Position numbers and translations under genes: made by a program. From Pontibacter kalidii (GTDB taxonomy: Bacteria; Bacteroidota; Bacteroidia; Cytophagales; Hymenobacteraceae): a DNA stretch of 64,000 bases. Under the pieces are notes generated by a model, which was not told the DNA's origin, searched no databases, and saw nothing but the letters and a program-made list of their open reading frames with translations. The DNA lies in NCBI RefSeq assembly GCF_026278245.1, contig NZ_CP111079.1, positions 2,420,501-2,484,500 on the forward strand, in the 5' to 3' direction. Shown here piece by piece: positions 47,921-55,623 of the stretch (position 1 is the first letter of the stretch; every line of letters starts with the position of its first letter).

Positions 47921-48814
47921 TTGGCAGGCACAAAAAATTATAGCCCGTTAAGGTACCCAGGTGGCAAATCCTGTCTGGCAGGATTTATCTCGGGGTTAGC
48001 TCACCAAAATGGGTTAGAAGGAGGAGTTTATTGCGAGTTGTATGCTGGTGGCGCAGGAGCGGCATTAGATCTTCTATTCAGCAGGACTTTCAGCAAAATA
48101 CACATTAATGATGCGGATTATAGCATCTATTCATTTTGGTATTCTTTGCTAAATAACGCTGAGGAATTTATTCATTTAATTGAGAATACTAGTGTTACTA
48201 TCGAAGAGTGGGCAAGGCAAAAAGAAATATATAAGAGAGGTAGATCTGTTAGTATCCTAGAGTTAGGCTTTTCTACTTTTTTTCTCAATAGAACAAATAG
48301 GTCTGGAATCATATTTAAAGCAGGACCTATCGGTGGTCAGAGTCAGAATGGCAACTACAAAATTGATGTGAGATTCAATAAAACCGACCTGATTAAGCGA
48401 ATTGAAAAAATTAATGTTCATAGGGATGACATCATCTTAACAAATGAAGATGCTGTCAACATTCTTAATAACCTCAAAAAGGTTCACGAAAAAACTGAAA
48501 ATCTATTTATTTATTTAGACCCACCCTATTATAACAAGGGTGAAATGTTATATCTAAATAACTATAGTCACTTTGACCATCAAATTTTATCTAAATCTGT
48601 AAGTAAGTTAGATAATATAAAATGGCTAATCTCTTACGATAACGTTCCCCAAATTAGAGAATTATACGGGGAGTATCGAATGTCATCATTTGACTTGAAT
48701 TACACACTCCAAAGCAAAAAGTTTGGAAGTGAACTTCTCGTATTTTCAAAGGACTTAAAAATCCCAGGGGAAATAAAAATTAAAAATAGAACGAGTGAAT
48801 TAGCTTTACTTTGA
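47921..48814 (+). CDS. dam: Dam-family N6-adenine DNA methyltransferase
   Basis: The 297-aa enzyme starts at TTG 47921. It has PGGK at 13-16 (motif X region), the SAM-binding YCELYAGGAGAAL from about residue 37, and the catalytic DPPY at 200-203 followed by YNKGEM. The FFLNRTNRSG motif is typical of Dam/D12-class enzymes. It should methylate adenine in a short site and protect DNA from the nuclease encoded two genes downstream. It is the first gene of an AT-rich three-gene operon (spacing 10 and 3 bp), next to attR. Confidence 0.85.
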   Translation: MAGTKNYSPLRYPGGKSCLAGFISGLAHQNGLEGGVYCELYAGGAGAALDLLFSRTFSKIHINDADYSIYSFWYSLLNNAEEFIHLIENTSVTIEEWARQKEIYKRGRSVSILELGFSTFFLNRTNRSGIIFKAGPIGGQSQNGNYKIDVRFNKTDLIKRIEKINVHRDDIILTNEDAVNILNNLKKVHEKTENLFIYLDPPYYNKGEMLYLNNYSHFDHQILSKSVSKLDNIKWLISYDNVPQIRELYGEYRMSSFDLNYTLQSKKFGSELLVFSKDLKIPGEIKIKNRTSELALL

Positions 48815-48824
48815 TCAGTAATCT

Positions 48825-49952
48825 ATGAATTATACACCAGAACTAATTGACCCTCGCACCCTTTACTTTGATCATAGTAACCCAAGAATTGCCGAGTTCA
48901 ATATTACAGAACAAACTCCTGAAGAAGAGATTATAGGCATTTTGTGGCACGAAATGGGTGTTGATGAGATAGTAATGTCTATCAAATCCAGTGGCTTTTT
49001 TGCTAATGAGTCTTTGGTAGCAGTAAGAGAGAATGGCAGAAATATAGTAATAGAAGGGAACAGGCGTTTAGCCGCTATTAAATGCTTATTAAATCCCTCA
49101 CTTGCTGATTATATAGGGATCAACAAGAATATTCTTTTTGCAACAGAAGAGGTTCTAGCTTCAATTGAGCAGATTCCTGTAATATTTGTTGATGAAAGAA
49201 AAGAAGCCTGGAAATTTATTGGTTTCAAGCATATTAACGGCCCAGCTAAGTGGGGCAGTTATGCTAAAGCACAGTATATCTCCCAAATCAAGAACGAATA
49301 TCAAATCCCTCTAAACCAGATTGCTGTTCAAATTGGTGACACGCATAGGACTGTTCAAAAACTCTATCAGGGCCTTCAAGTAATAGAACAAGCCGAATCC
49401 TTAGGAAAGTTTAGTAGGACCGATATTAATGCCCCTAGGCTGTATTTTTCACACTTGTACACAGGGTTAAATTATGAGGGGGTAAAAGATTTTCTAGGAA
49501 TAAAGGATGTTAGTGAAGAAACCGCTAACCCTGTACCAGCAAATAAACAAGAAGAATTAGAATTACTATTACTCTGGTTATTTGGAAGTAAGAGCAAAAA
49601 CTTTGAGCCGGTAATAAAATCACAAAATCCTGACCTAAGGTATCTTGATGAAGTTGTTAAAAACAAAGAGGCTACTTACGCGCTAAAAGAAGGCGAGTCT
49701 TTGGTATATGCATATGAGATAAGCCAGCCAAAAGAAAAAACCTTCGAACAAAGTTTATTAGATGCTAAACGTGCGTTGCAAAGGTCGCATTCATTTCAAA
49801 CCGAAGGTTTTAATGGCACCGATGAATCATTACTAAGATTGTCTGCCTCTGTTGCTAAGCTTGCTGATGAGCTCTACTCAAGTATGGAGTTAAAGTGGGA
49901 ACAACTTCAGAATAAAGGAATAGAGAAAAAAAGACGCTTTAGTGAGGATTAA
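48825..49952 (+). CDS. ParB/Srx-fold protein with HTH, middle gene of the defence operon
   Basis: The 375-aa protein has an N-terminal ParB-like domain (EGNRRLAAIK, residues 77-86) and a central helix-turn-helix (LNQIAVQIGDTHRTVQKLYQG, about 163-183), similar in layout to KorB/ParB proteins. The C-terminal 180 residues are helical and unknown. ParB-fold domains act as CTPases or nucleases and as DNA clamps. Here it lies 10 bp after the methyltransferase and 3 bp before the nuclease gene, so it probably serves in target recognition, signalling or activation of restriction. The exact role is unknown. Confidence 0.75.
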   Translation: MNYTPELIDPRTLYFDHSNPRIAEFNITEQTPEEEIIGILWHEMGVDEIVMSIKSSGFFANESLVAVRENGRNIVIEGNRRLAAIKCLLNPSLADYIGINKNILFATEEVLASIEQIPVIFVDERKEAWKFIGFKHINGPAKWGSYAKAQYISQIKNEYQIPLNQIAVQIGDTHRTVQKLYQGLQVIEQAESLGKFSRTDINAPRLYFSHLYTGLNYEGVKDFLGIKDVSEETANPVPANKQEELELLLLWLFGSKSKNFEPVIKSQNPDLRYLDEVVKNKEATYALKEGESLVYAYEISQPKEKTFEQSLLDAKRALQRSHSFQTEGFNGTDESLLRLSASVAKLADELYSSMELKWEQLQNKGIEKKRRFSED

Positions 49953-49955
49953 ATT

Positions 49956-50894
49956 ATGTTTAAAATTCCTACTGGTGTACCAACCCTCAAGAGTTCTGCT
50001 CAAGAGTGGGCAGATTTTGCAGAATTCTCAGCATTAGAGAATGAAACCGGAATAATATCATTGTATAATCTTATTAAAGGCCCTCTTCTAACATCAGATG
50101 AAATTGAAGTAAGTGGCATAGAGGATGAGACAGATAGATACAATAATAAAGCAGATGAAATCTTAGGCGAAATCGTCCGAAGAGATAGGGAAACAGGAAA
50201 CAAATATCCATTTGAACCTATTGCTAGGGGGTACTCGATCAAGTACAACCATAGTGATGATGTATTTTGCTGGATATATAAATATCTCCTTTTTAGTACC
50301 AGGCTGAATATGTCTAATGACAGTGTTCACAATGGGTATGATGGCACCAAGCTTTTTGAGGAATTATCTGCAGAAGTTGCAAAGGAGTATTTTGGTAACA
50401 AAGCCGAAGTAGACTTATTAGGGACTAGCATGAGCCAAGCCGGCGGCTTTCGCTCGAAACTTGCAAATGTTGTGAGGCGCATGGGTGAGGGAGGCAATAT
50501 CCATGATAATAGCCATTACAGACCGCAGGATGATAATGTTGATGTTATTGTTTGGAAAGGTTTCTCTGACAAGAAGCCTTCTCAAATGATAGGTTTTGGA
50601 CAATGCAAAACTGGCACCTCCTGGGCATCAAGTATTTCCGAATTAAACACTGAAGCATTTTGTGGCACTTGGTTCACCAGGCAACCAGTAGTGAAACCTT
50701 TAAGGTTATTTTTCTGTGCACAATATTTTCCTAATGAAATATGGCACGAGAGAGCATATAATGCGGGCTTAGTCTTCGATAGGTTTAGAATTATGGATTA
50801 TTTGCCTGAGACTATTAATTCAGAATTGTTCGAGAAAATTAAAAGTTGGTGTGAAGGGGTAGCTCAAACTCATATAAATTTACCCACAACTTAA
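49956..50894 (+). CDS. Mrr-like PD-(D/E)XK nuclease, last gene of the defence operon
   Basis: The 312-aa protein shows the Mrr-type motif series in its second half: Glu in FEELSAEVAKEYFG (about 134-147), Asp196 in DNVDVIVW, and Q216-C-K218 in GQCKTG, matching the E...D...QxK catalytic pattern of restriction endonucleases. The N-terminal 120 residues are helical and have no recognised domain. It would cut DNA not protected by the Dam-family enzyme. Sequence is low in GC. Coupled closely to the ParB-like gene. Confidence in the nuclease call is moderate because the motif was read by eye. Confidence 0.65.
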   Translation: MFKIPTGVPTLKSSAQEWADFAEFSALENETGIISLYNLIKGPLLTSDEIEVSGIEDETDRYNNKADEILGEIVRRDRETGNKYPFEPIARGYSIKYNHSDDVFCWIYKYLLFSTRLNMSNDSVHNGYDGTKLFEELSAEVAKEYFGNKAEVDLLGTSMSQAGGFRSKLANVVRRMGEGGNIHDNSHYRPQDDNVDVIVWKGFSDKKPSQMIGFGQCKTGTSWASSISELNTEAFCGTWFTRQPVVKPLRLFFCAQYFPNEIWHERAYNAGLVFDRFRIMDYLPETINSELFEKIKSWCEGVAQTHINLPTT

Positions 50895-50959
50895 CAATAA
50901 TTGTCTAAACATTAGTATCTCTAATCATCGTTGAGACCAACTCAACTTAACTCTTAGAG

Positions 50960-51262
50960 ATGAAGACTAACAATACAGAGATCAAACTAATTGCCCAGAG
51001 TGTTGAGAAGAACCAACAAATAGTAAACATAAGCTGTTCGCTTTGCCATGATCAGATAGAATATCTTAGAAGTGAAACCGCTTTGATCAAGCGTGTACTG
51101 ATGGAAAACAGACAAATTTTAAAAGATATTATGCGAGTTCTAGAGTGCACTGGAGAGAAGCATAAAAAGCTTGCGTCAGTTTCTGCGTCACTTGACTTTG
51201 CGTCAGTATTTGCGTCAGTGGCACACGAAAACCTCGAAATTTTAATCCTAACGCATATTTAA
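50960..51262 (+). CDS. Small helical protein overlying the right-end repeat array
   Basis: 100 aa, helical with a likely coiled coil (IEYLRSETALIKRVLMENRQILKDIM, about 33-58). The C-terminal part (KLASVSASLDFASVFASVAH) is encoded by the TGCGTCA array at 51172-51217, which gives the repeated AS dipeptides. The reading frame may be maintained partly by DNA-level constraint. Related residues are found in the degraded frame at 52119-52289. Function unknown. Confidence 0.5.
   Translation: MKTNNTEIKLIAQSVEKNQQIVNISCSLCHDQIEYLRSETALIKRVLMENRQILKDIMRVLECTGEKHKKLASVSASLDFASVFASVAHENLEILILTHI
51172..51217 (+). repeat. Four-copy TGCGTCA array inside attR
   Basis: TGCGTCA occurs at 51172, 51184, 51199 and 51211, a 12-15-12 spacing. 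It lies 94-139 bp inside attR, where integrase arm-type sites are expected. The same four-copy arrangement, with identical spacing, recurs at 52208-52253 outside the prophage. Confidence 0.85.
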
Positions 51263-51310
51263 CTAACGCTTCTGAGGCATTTTTACATAGAGTAATTTGG
51301 TGGTATTTGC

Positions 51311-51334
51311 GTTCGAATCCCGCCACTCCGACTA
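51311..51334 (+). other. attR core: 24-bp direct repeat
   Basis: Exact copy of 8948-8971, i.e. the 3' end of tRNA-Pro, without the rest of the tRNA. It is followed by the host's original terminator copy at 51337-51371. Confidence 0.92.
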
Positions 51335-51336
51335 CT

Positions 51337-51371
51337 AAAAAGGCCTTTTACAGCTTGTAAAGGGCCTTTTT
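51337..51371 (+). terminator. Original tRNA-Pro terminator, displaced by integration
   Basis: AAAAAGGCCTTTTAC pairs with GTAAAGGGCCTTTTT (one G-U wobble), followed by a T run. Nearly identical to the terminator at 8974-9009. Confidence 0.8.
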
Positions 51372-51638
51372 TTGATAAACTACTGACGCAAGACGTACAA
51401 AACCTAACTTAAGCTTTCCAAACAAAACAGTCCTACAGCTCATTTAAGAGCGTTTTTCCTTTAATATCTAAGCGCTTTTTAACCCGCCACTCCAGTTGAA
51501 CTCCCCTCCAAATCACTACTACTATTACGTTTTTTTCTATATTGATCTTTGATAGTATGAGACAACCTCACTCCATACATAGTGCAGATAGCAGGAATAG
51601 ACCTCCGTTTAGCAGATAGTTCTCTGTTACTTATATAA

Positions 51639-51998
51639 ATGAAAAAAGCCCCCTTATACTTTATGATTCTCTTTTTGCTTCTATGCTTAGGGTGCAATGA
51701 ATCAAAGAGGAATTTAGAAGAAGACTGTGAAAACTTCCAGTTCTCGGGGACTCTTTATAAAGGCGAGAAGGTGCTTGTGCGGTTTAATTCAAAGTTACTA
51801 CATGAAGACTACTTCGAAGACAAAGCTTGGAGTGTTCTACATGGATTCTGTGTAGACTATACCGACACCTTCACAGTAGATTTGAAAGTTCTGAAGGGTA
51901 ATGGAGTAGTAATAGACACTTCTATGGTAGGCTATGCCAAAAATGGCAATTATCTGTTACGACTTCCAAAAGGAGACCCCAAGCCTAACCTCGTATAG
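51639..51998 (+). CDS. Small lipoprotein of unknown function
   Basis: The 119-aa product has a signal peptide and lipobox (LLLCLGC, Cys19), then a mature domain of about 100 residues with a beta pattern (FSGTLYKGEKVLVRFN). Not recognised. It sits in the low-GC segment between attR and the host genes, so it may belong to an older inserted element. No operon partner. Confidence 0.6.
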   Translation: MKKAPLYFMILFLLLCLGCNESKRNLEEDCENFQFSGTLYKGEKVLVRFNSKLLHEDYFEDKAWSVLHGFCVDYTDTFTVDLKVLKGNGVVIDTSMVGYAKNGNYLLRLPKGDPKPNLV

Positions 51999-52118
51999 AA
52001 AATTTGGGCGGATACTACAGGAAATCTTTATAGTATGATACCGCCAGATTCATTGTTAAGAAAGGCGTTTCTTGAGACGGGAACAATAGTTACCGATTGA
52101 AGAAACAGTATTGTGTGA

Positions 52119-52289
52119 TTTAAAAAAAGCATCAGAGAACAAGGTGCAACTTTTATACTTCGGCTACGCCTTGTTCATCAGCTGCACGAATCCGTTAAAA
52201 ATCATCTTGCGTCACTTCCTGCGTCAGTAGCGCTTGCGTCAGAATTTGCGTCAGCGGAAGTCAAAAACCTTCAGATTTCAACAGAATAA
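52119..52289 (+). pseudogene. Degraded relative of the small protein at 50960-51262
   Basis: From a stop at 52116-52118 to TAA at 52287-52289 one frame reads a peptide whose end (HLASLPASVALASEFASAEV then KNLQI) matches the end of the 50960-51262 product (KLASVSASLDFASVFASVAH then ENLEI) residue for residue in pattern. No start codon is present and the N-terminal part is unrelated, so it is a remnant. Confidence 0.45.
52208..52253 (+). repeat. Second four-copy TGCGTCA array, outside the prophage
   Basis: Copies at 52208, 52220, 52235 and 52247, with 12-15-12 spacing, as in 51172-51217. The distance to the first array is 1036 bp. Confidence 0.85.
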
Positions 52290-52477
52290 AACACTACAGG
52301 CGTATCGCTACCCGATATGATAAAACCGCAGCTTCATTCATGGCTTTTGTGAACTTCGCTGCTGCTATGATATTACTCCTTAATTGTCAACACAACCTAG
52401 CTAACCACGTGCAGGATCCATACTTTGGTTTAAAGTCTTGTTCTCCGGCTTCACAAATCTTTATTAAAGAATAGTAC

Positions 52478-53041
52478 ATGAATATCGACCAGGTTATCGA
52501 CAGCATATACCCTCTTCCCGAAGCATCGAAGCGAACGTTGAAAGAGAGTATCGTCGAAGTCCGGCTTCCGAAAGGATATATGCTGCTAAGGGCTGACAAG
52601 ATTGAGACCGACATTTACTTCATCAAAAAAGGGATTGCCCGTGCCTACGCCAATTCGGAAGACAACGAAGTTACTTTCTGGTTCGGCAGAGAGGGCGACG
52701 CCATTATCTCGATGAAAAGTTATGTTGGGAGCCAGAAAGGCTATGAAAACATAGAACTGCTGGAGGATTGCGAGCTATACCGGTTAGACAACACAAGCTT
52801 ACAGCAGTTCTTCTCAGAAGACCTGCACATGGCCAACTGGGGGCGTAAGTTTGCGGAGCAGGAGCTTCTTAAAACAGAAGAGCGGCTTATTTCCCGGCAG
52901 TTTCGAACCGCCACAGAACGTTACAGAGAGCTACTGCAGGATAATCCTGACCTAGTAAAAAGGGTGCCGTTAGGACATATTGCCTCCTATCTGGGTATTA
53001 CGCAGGTCAGCCTAAGCAGAATTCGGGCAGACTTCCGGTAA
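52478..53041 (+). CDS. Crp/Fnr-family transcriptional regulator
   Basis: A 187-aa protein with an N-terminal cyclic-nucleotide-binding-like jellyroll (LPKGYMLLRADKIETDIYFIKKGIARAYA) and a C-terminal winged HTH (LGHIASYLGITQVSLSRIRADF, about 165-187). The phosphate-binding Arg of classical CRP is not clearly present, so the ligand is unknown. It lies 69 bp upstream of the SMR exporter gene and may control it. Confidence 0.85.
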   Translation: MNIDQVIDSIYPLPEASKRTLKESIVEVRLPKGYMLLRADKIETDIYFIKKGIARAYANSEDNEVTFWFGREGDAIISMKSYVGSQKGYENIELLEDCELYRLDNTSLQQFFSEDLHMANWGRKFAEQELLKTEERLISRQFRTATERYRELLQDNPDLVKRVPLGHIASYLGITQVSLSRIRADFR

Positions 53042-53110
53042 AGCCTGTTTTTTTATCATTTGTAAAATCCGGTACCGGTTCAATTCCCGACCTTTGCAAA
53101 AAAAGAAGTT

Positions 53111-53437
53111 ATGAATTGGATCATCTTGGTAATTGCAGGATTGTTTGAGGTAGCGTTCGCCTCTTGCTTGGGAAAGGCTAAGGAAGCAACAGGAAACGAC
53201 GTTTATTGGTGGTACGGGGGATTTATAGTTATGCTGACCATAAGTATGTCCCTACTTGTAAAGGCAACCCAGAGTTTACCCATTGGCACTGCTTATGCAG
53301 TCTGGACAGGGATTGGCGCCGTAGGAACAGCCTTGATGGGCATTCTGGTGTTCAAAGATCCTGCAAGTTTCTGGCGGATATTTTTCATCACCACCCTTAT
53401 CGGCTCAATTATCGGGCTTAAAGCTGTCTCTCACTAG
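53111..53437 (+). CDS. sugE: SMR-family exporter of the Gdx/SugE type
   Basis: The 108-aa protein has four predicted membrane helices. Glu13 in GLFEVAFASCLGKA is the proton/substrate-binding residue, and GTAYAVWTGIGAVG is the SugE/Gdx-type third-helix motif. Members export guanidinium or quaternary ammonium ions in exchange for protons as a dual-topology dimer. No guanidine riboswitch could be recognised upstream; its length is normal. Confidence 0.88.
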   Translation: MNWIILVIAGLFEVAFASCLGKAKEATGNDVYWWYGGFIVMLTISMSLLVKATQSLPIGTAYAVWTGIGAVGTALMGILVFKDPASFWRIFFITTLIGSIIGLKAVSH

Positions 53438-53931
53438 CGAGCCAAAGGCACAGACGACAACACAAATAAAGCGAAGGCTGTAATGGTTTAGGGGCTCCAA
53501 GCAATACTTAGCAGACGTTTAAACTACATGGCGCCAGTTCCAGTGCTTAAGAAGATTACGTCAGCAACAGCACGGCGCAATAGACCATTAGAAGCCTAAT
53601 ACACATCCAGTGCTCCCTAGCAACCCAAACTTTTTTGACTTGCTGGCTCACGCATTCCTAACCTGACAAGGCTTCCTAATTATCAGGCCTTTTGCTCTTG
53701 CAGAAGGCCTTTTACTTCTTTGCCTATACCGTCACTACGCCCTCCAAAAAGCGCCGTTCAATTTACACTTCGTCTACCTTTATGCCTTAGCACCGTATGT
53801 ATAGGGCCGTATCAAAATGCTTGCCGGAACTTTACTAGCTAATTATTTCCAACCTCGATCCGGCTTATATTATGTACCTTTATCTTTAAATTATCATCAA
53901 CACAAAAAGCAAATAGCATCAACACGCACGT
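53438..53931. other. Intergenic region before the stressosome-like operon
   Basis: About 490 bp without a gene, except for a terminator-like hairpin at 53685-53713. A 63-codon frame at 53817-54008 overlaps the RsbR-like gene and is not supported. Confidence 0.5.
53685..53713 (+). terminator. Terminator-like hairpin
   Basis: AGGCCTT (53685-53691) pairs with AAGGCCT (53704-53710), followed by TTT. It is 250 bp after the exporter gene. Confidence 0.45.
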
Positions 53932-54804
53932 ATGAATACAATAGCCCAGATATTACAGAGCAACAGAAAAAAAATACTAGAGAACTGGATGCAGAACCAA
54001 CTTGCTGACACCTCACTGCGCGACGACCTTATCTCGAACGAGGAGCTGCGCCGCCAGTCTGATGAGCTAATAAATGGGCTTTCACGCGCCACAGCAGGGG
54101 GCAACGTAGACAATATCTACGCGCCGGAGTATGAGCAGGTAGTTGAGATTTTGAGCGATATTTCCATCACCCGCGCCCGCCAGGGCTTTAGCCCGCGCGA
54201 AACCGGCATGTATGTGCTTAGCCTCAAGCAGGCCGTCACCACTGTGCTGGAAGAGAAGTATAACGAGCAACCGGAGGTGCTTTACAAGGAGCTGCTCACC
54301 GTAAATAACCTGCTCGACAAGCTGAGCATGGTTACGTTCGATACATACATCAAAGGCCGCGAAGAGGTGATCCTGCGCCAGACAGATGAGATTAACGAGA
54401 TCTCCACGCCGGTTATCCGCGTGTGGGAAGGTATCCTGGCCCTGCCCATCATCGGTACGCTGGACAGTGCCCGCACCCAGATCGTGATGGAGAACCTGCT
54501 GCAGGAGATCGTGAACACAGGCAGCAGCATCGCCATACTGGATATATCCGGCGTGCCTGCAGTAGACTCGCTGGTGGCCCAGCACCTGATCAAAACCGTG
54601 AGCGCCACCCGCCTGATGGGTGCCGAGTGCATCATCAGTGGCATCCGCGCCGAGATTGCCCAAACTATCGTGCACCTGGGCATCGACCTGAGCAACATTA
54701 AAACCAAAGCCAGCCTGGCGAGCGCGCTGCAGCTAGCCTTCAGCATGCGCAGCGTAGAGGTAAGAAAAATAAGCAAGAACACAGGCTTCCAGTTAGGCCG
54801 ATAG
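53932..54804 (+). CDS. rsbR: RsbR-type stressosome protein (RsbRD-like N-domain plus STAS)
   Basis: The 290-aa protein has an N-terminal helical RsbRD-like domain (about 1-145), then a STAS domain (about 165-275). The two phosphorylation positions of RsbR proteins can be aligned: Ser213 in GVPAVDSLVA (Thr in B. subtilis) and Thr245 in AEIAQTIVHLG. In the family, RsbR with RsbS forms a large signalling scaffold that holds RsbT until phosphorylated. First gene of a five-gene operon; N-terminal helical domain type suggests an internal signal. Confidence 0.88.
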   Translation: MNTIAQILQSNRKKILENWMQNQLADTSLRDDLISNEELRRQSDELINGLSRATAGGNVDNIYAPEYEQVVEILSDISITRARQGFSPRETGMYVLSLKQAVTTVLEEKYNEQPEVLYKELLTVNNLLDKLSMVTFDTYIKGREEVILRQTDEINEISTPVIRVWEGILALPIIGTLDSARTQIVMENLLQEIVNTGSSIAILDISGVPAVDSLVAQHLIKTVSATRLMGAECIISGIRAEIAQTIVHLGIDLSNIKTKASLASALQLAFSMRSVEVRKISKNTGFQLGR

Positions 54805-54818
54805 GATAGATAAGCAAC

Positions 54819-55226
54819 ATGGATAGAATTCCGATTCTAAAGATGGGGCCGTTCCTGCTTGTCACCATTCAGGTAGACCTGTACGACCGGCTAGCCCTTA
54901 CCCTGGAGAATGACCTCATCAGCATGGTGAGCAAGACCGGGGCCAGGGGCGTACTCATCGATATTTCTGCAGTAAGTATAGTAGACTCTTTTATGGGCCG
55001 CATTCTGGGTAACATCGCCTCAATGTCGCGGATCATGGATGCTGAAACAGTGGTGGTGGGCATGCAGCCCGCCGTAGCCATTACGCTGGTGGAGCTTGGC
55101 CTCACCCTGCAGGGCGTGTACACGGCCCTGGATGTGGAGAAAGGCATGGAGCTGTTACAAGACAAAATAGGCATCTTCGAAGATCCTGAACAAGACAAGG
55201 AGGGCCCGGATGATAGTGATGACTAA
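54819..55226 (+). CDS. rsbS: RsbS-type STAS protein
   Basis: A 135-aa single STAS domain. Ser57 in SIVDSFMGR occupies the position phosphorylated by RsbT in B. subtilis RsbS (Ser59). The C-terminus is acidic (EDPEQDKEGPDDSDD). It should form the stressosome scaffold with RsbR. Its 3' end overlaps the RsbT gene by 17 bp. Confidence 0.88.
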   Translation: MDRIPILKMGPFLLVTIQVDLYDRLALTLENDLISMVSKTGARGVLIDISAVSIVDSFMGRILGNIASMSRIMDAETVVVGMQPAVAITLVELGLTLQGVYTALDVEKGMELLQDKIGIFEDPEQDKEGPDDSDD

Positions 55227-55623
55227 AGACACGATGCAAATCGTGCGAGAACAGGATGTAGTACCCTTTCGGAACCGCGTGCGCGAGATGTGCACTAAAA
55301 TTGGAATGAGCCTGGTAAACCAGACCAAGCTGATCACTGCCGCAAGCGAACTGGTGCGCAATATGCTCAAGTACGCCAACGGCGGAAAGGTAATTATGGA
55401 GACCGTCAGCAAAAACGCGCAGGCCGGTATAAGGCTTGTCTTTACGGATGAGGGCCCCGGTATTGCGGATATACAGCAAGCCATGCGCGACGGCTTCTCC
55501 ACGGGCAAGAGCCTGGGCTTGGGCCTGCCCGGGGCAAAACGCCTGGTAAGTGACTTCGATATCAAAAGCACTCCCGGCGAAGGCACCACTGTAACCATAA
55601 TACACTGGAAGAATGGACGTTAG
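55210..55623 (+). CDS. rsbT: RsbT-type switch kinase
   Basis: The 137-aa protein is a GHKL ATPase: N box AASELVRNMLKYANGG (Glu47, Asn51), G1 box DEGPGI, and G2 box GLGLPGAKRL. RsbT phosphorylates RsbR and RsbS and is then released to activate a phosphatase. An alternative ATG at 55219 would remove three residues. It overlaps both neighbours (17 and 11 bp), consistent with tight translational coupling. Confidence 0.9.
   Translation: MIVMTKDTMQIVREQDVVPFRNRVREMCTKIGMSLVNQTKLITAASELVRNMLKYANGGKVIMETVSKNAQAGIRLVFTDEGPGIADIQQAMRDGFSTGKSLGLGLPGAKRLVSDFDIKSTPGEGTTVTIIHWKNGR

Larger units (their letters stand above)
8948..51334. mobile_element. Integrated siphovirus-type prophage, about 42.4 kb
   Basis: The element is bounded by the 24-bp att repeats. 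It carries a tyrosine integrase at one end and a repressor/Cro-type pair, a possible replication gene, amidoligase, tail-fibre genes, S49 protease, capsid, terminase pair, portal, holin, GH24 lysozyme, and tape measure. All recognisable phage modules appear intact and uninterrupted, so it may be inducible. Cargo genes on the plus strand sit between minus-strand operons and at the right end. A long tail tape measure with no contractile sheath or baseplate-wedge gene recognised suggests a siphovirus. Confidence 0.93.
51999..52477. other. Low-GC debris between attR and the Crp gene
   Basis: About 480 bp with no intact gene. It contains a degraded coding remnant (52119-52289) and the second TGCGTCA array (52208-52253). 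Composition is AT-richer than the host genes that follow. Confidence 0.6.

Noticed and set aside
51172-52253. TGCGTCA arrays as a CRISPR array
   Set aside because: Units are 7 bp with 5- and 8-bp gaps, far too short for repeats and spacers; no cas gene is nearby.
53070-53096. tRNA T-arm-like sequence GGTTCAATTCCCGACC before the exporter gene
   Set aside because: No acceptor, D or anticodon arm can be formed around it.
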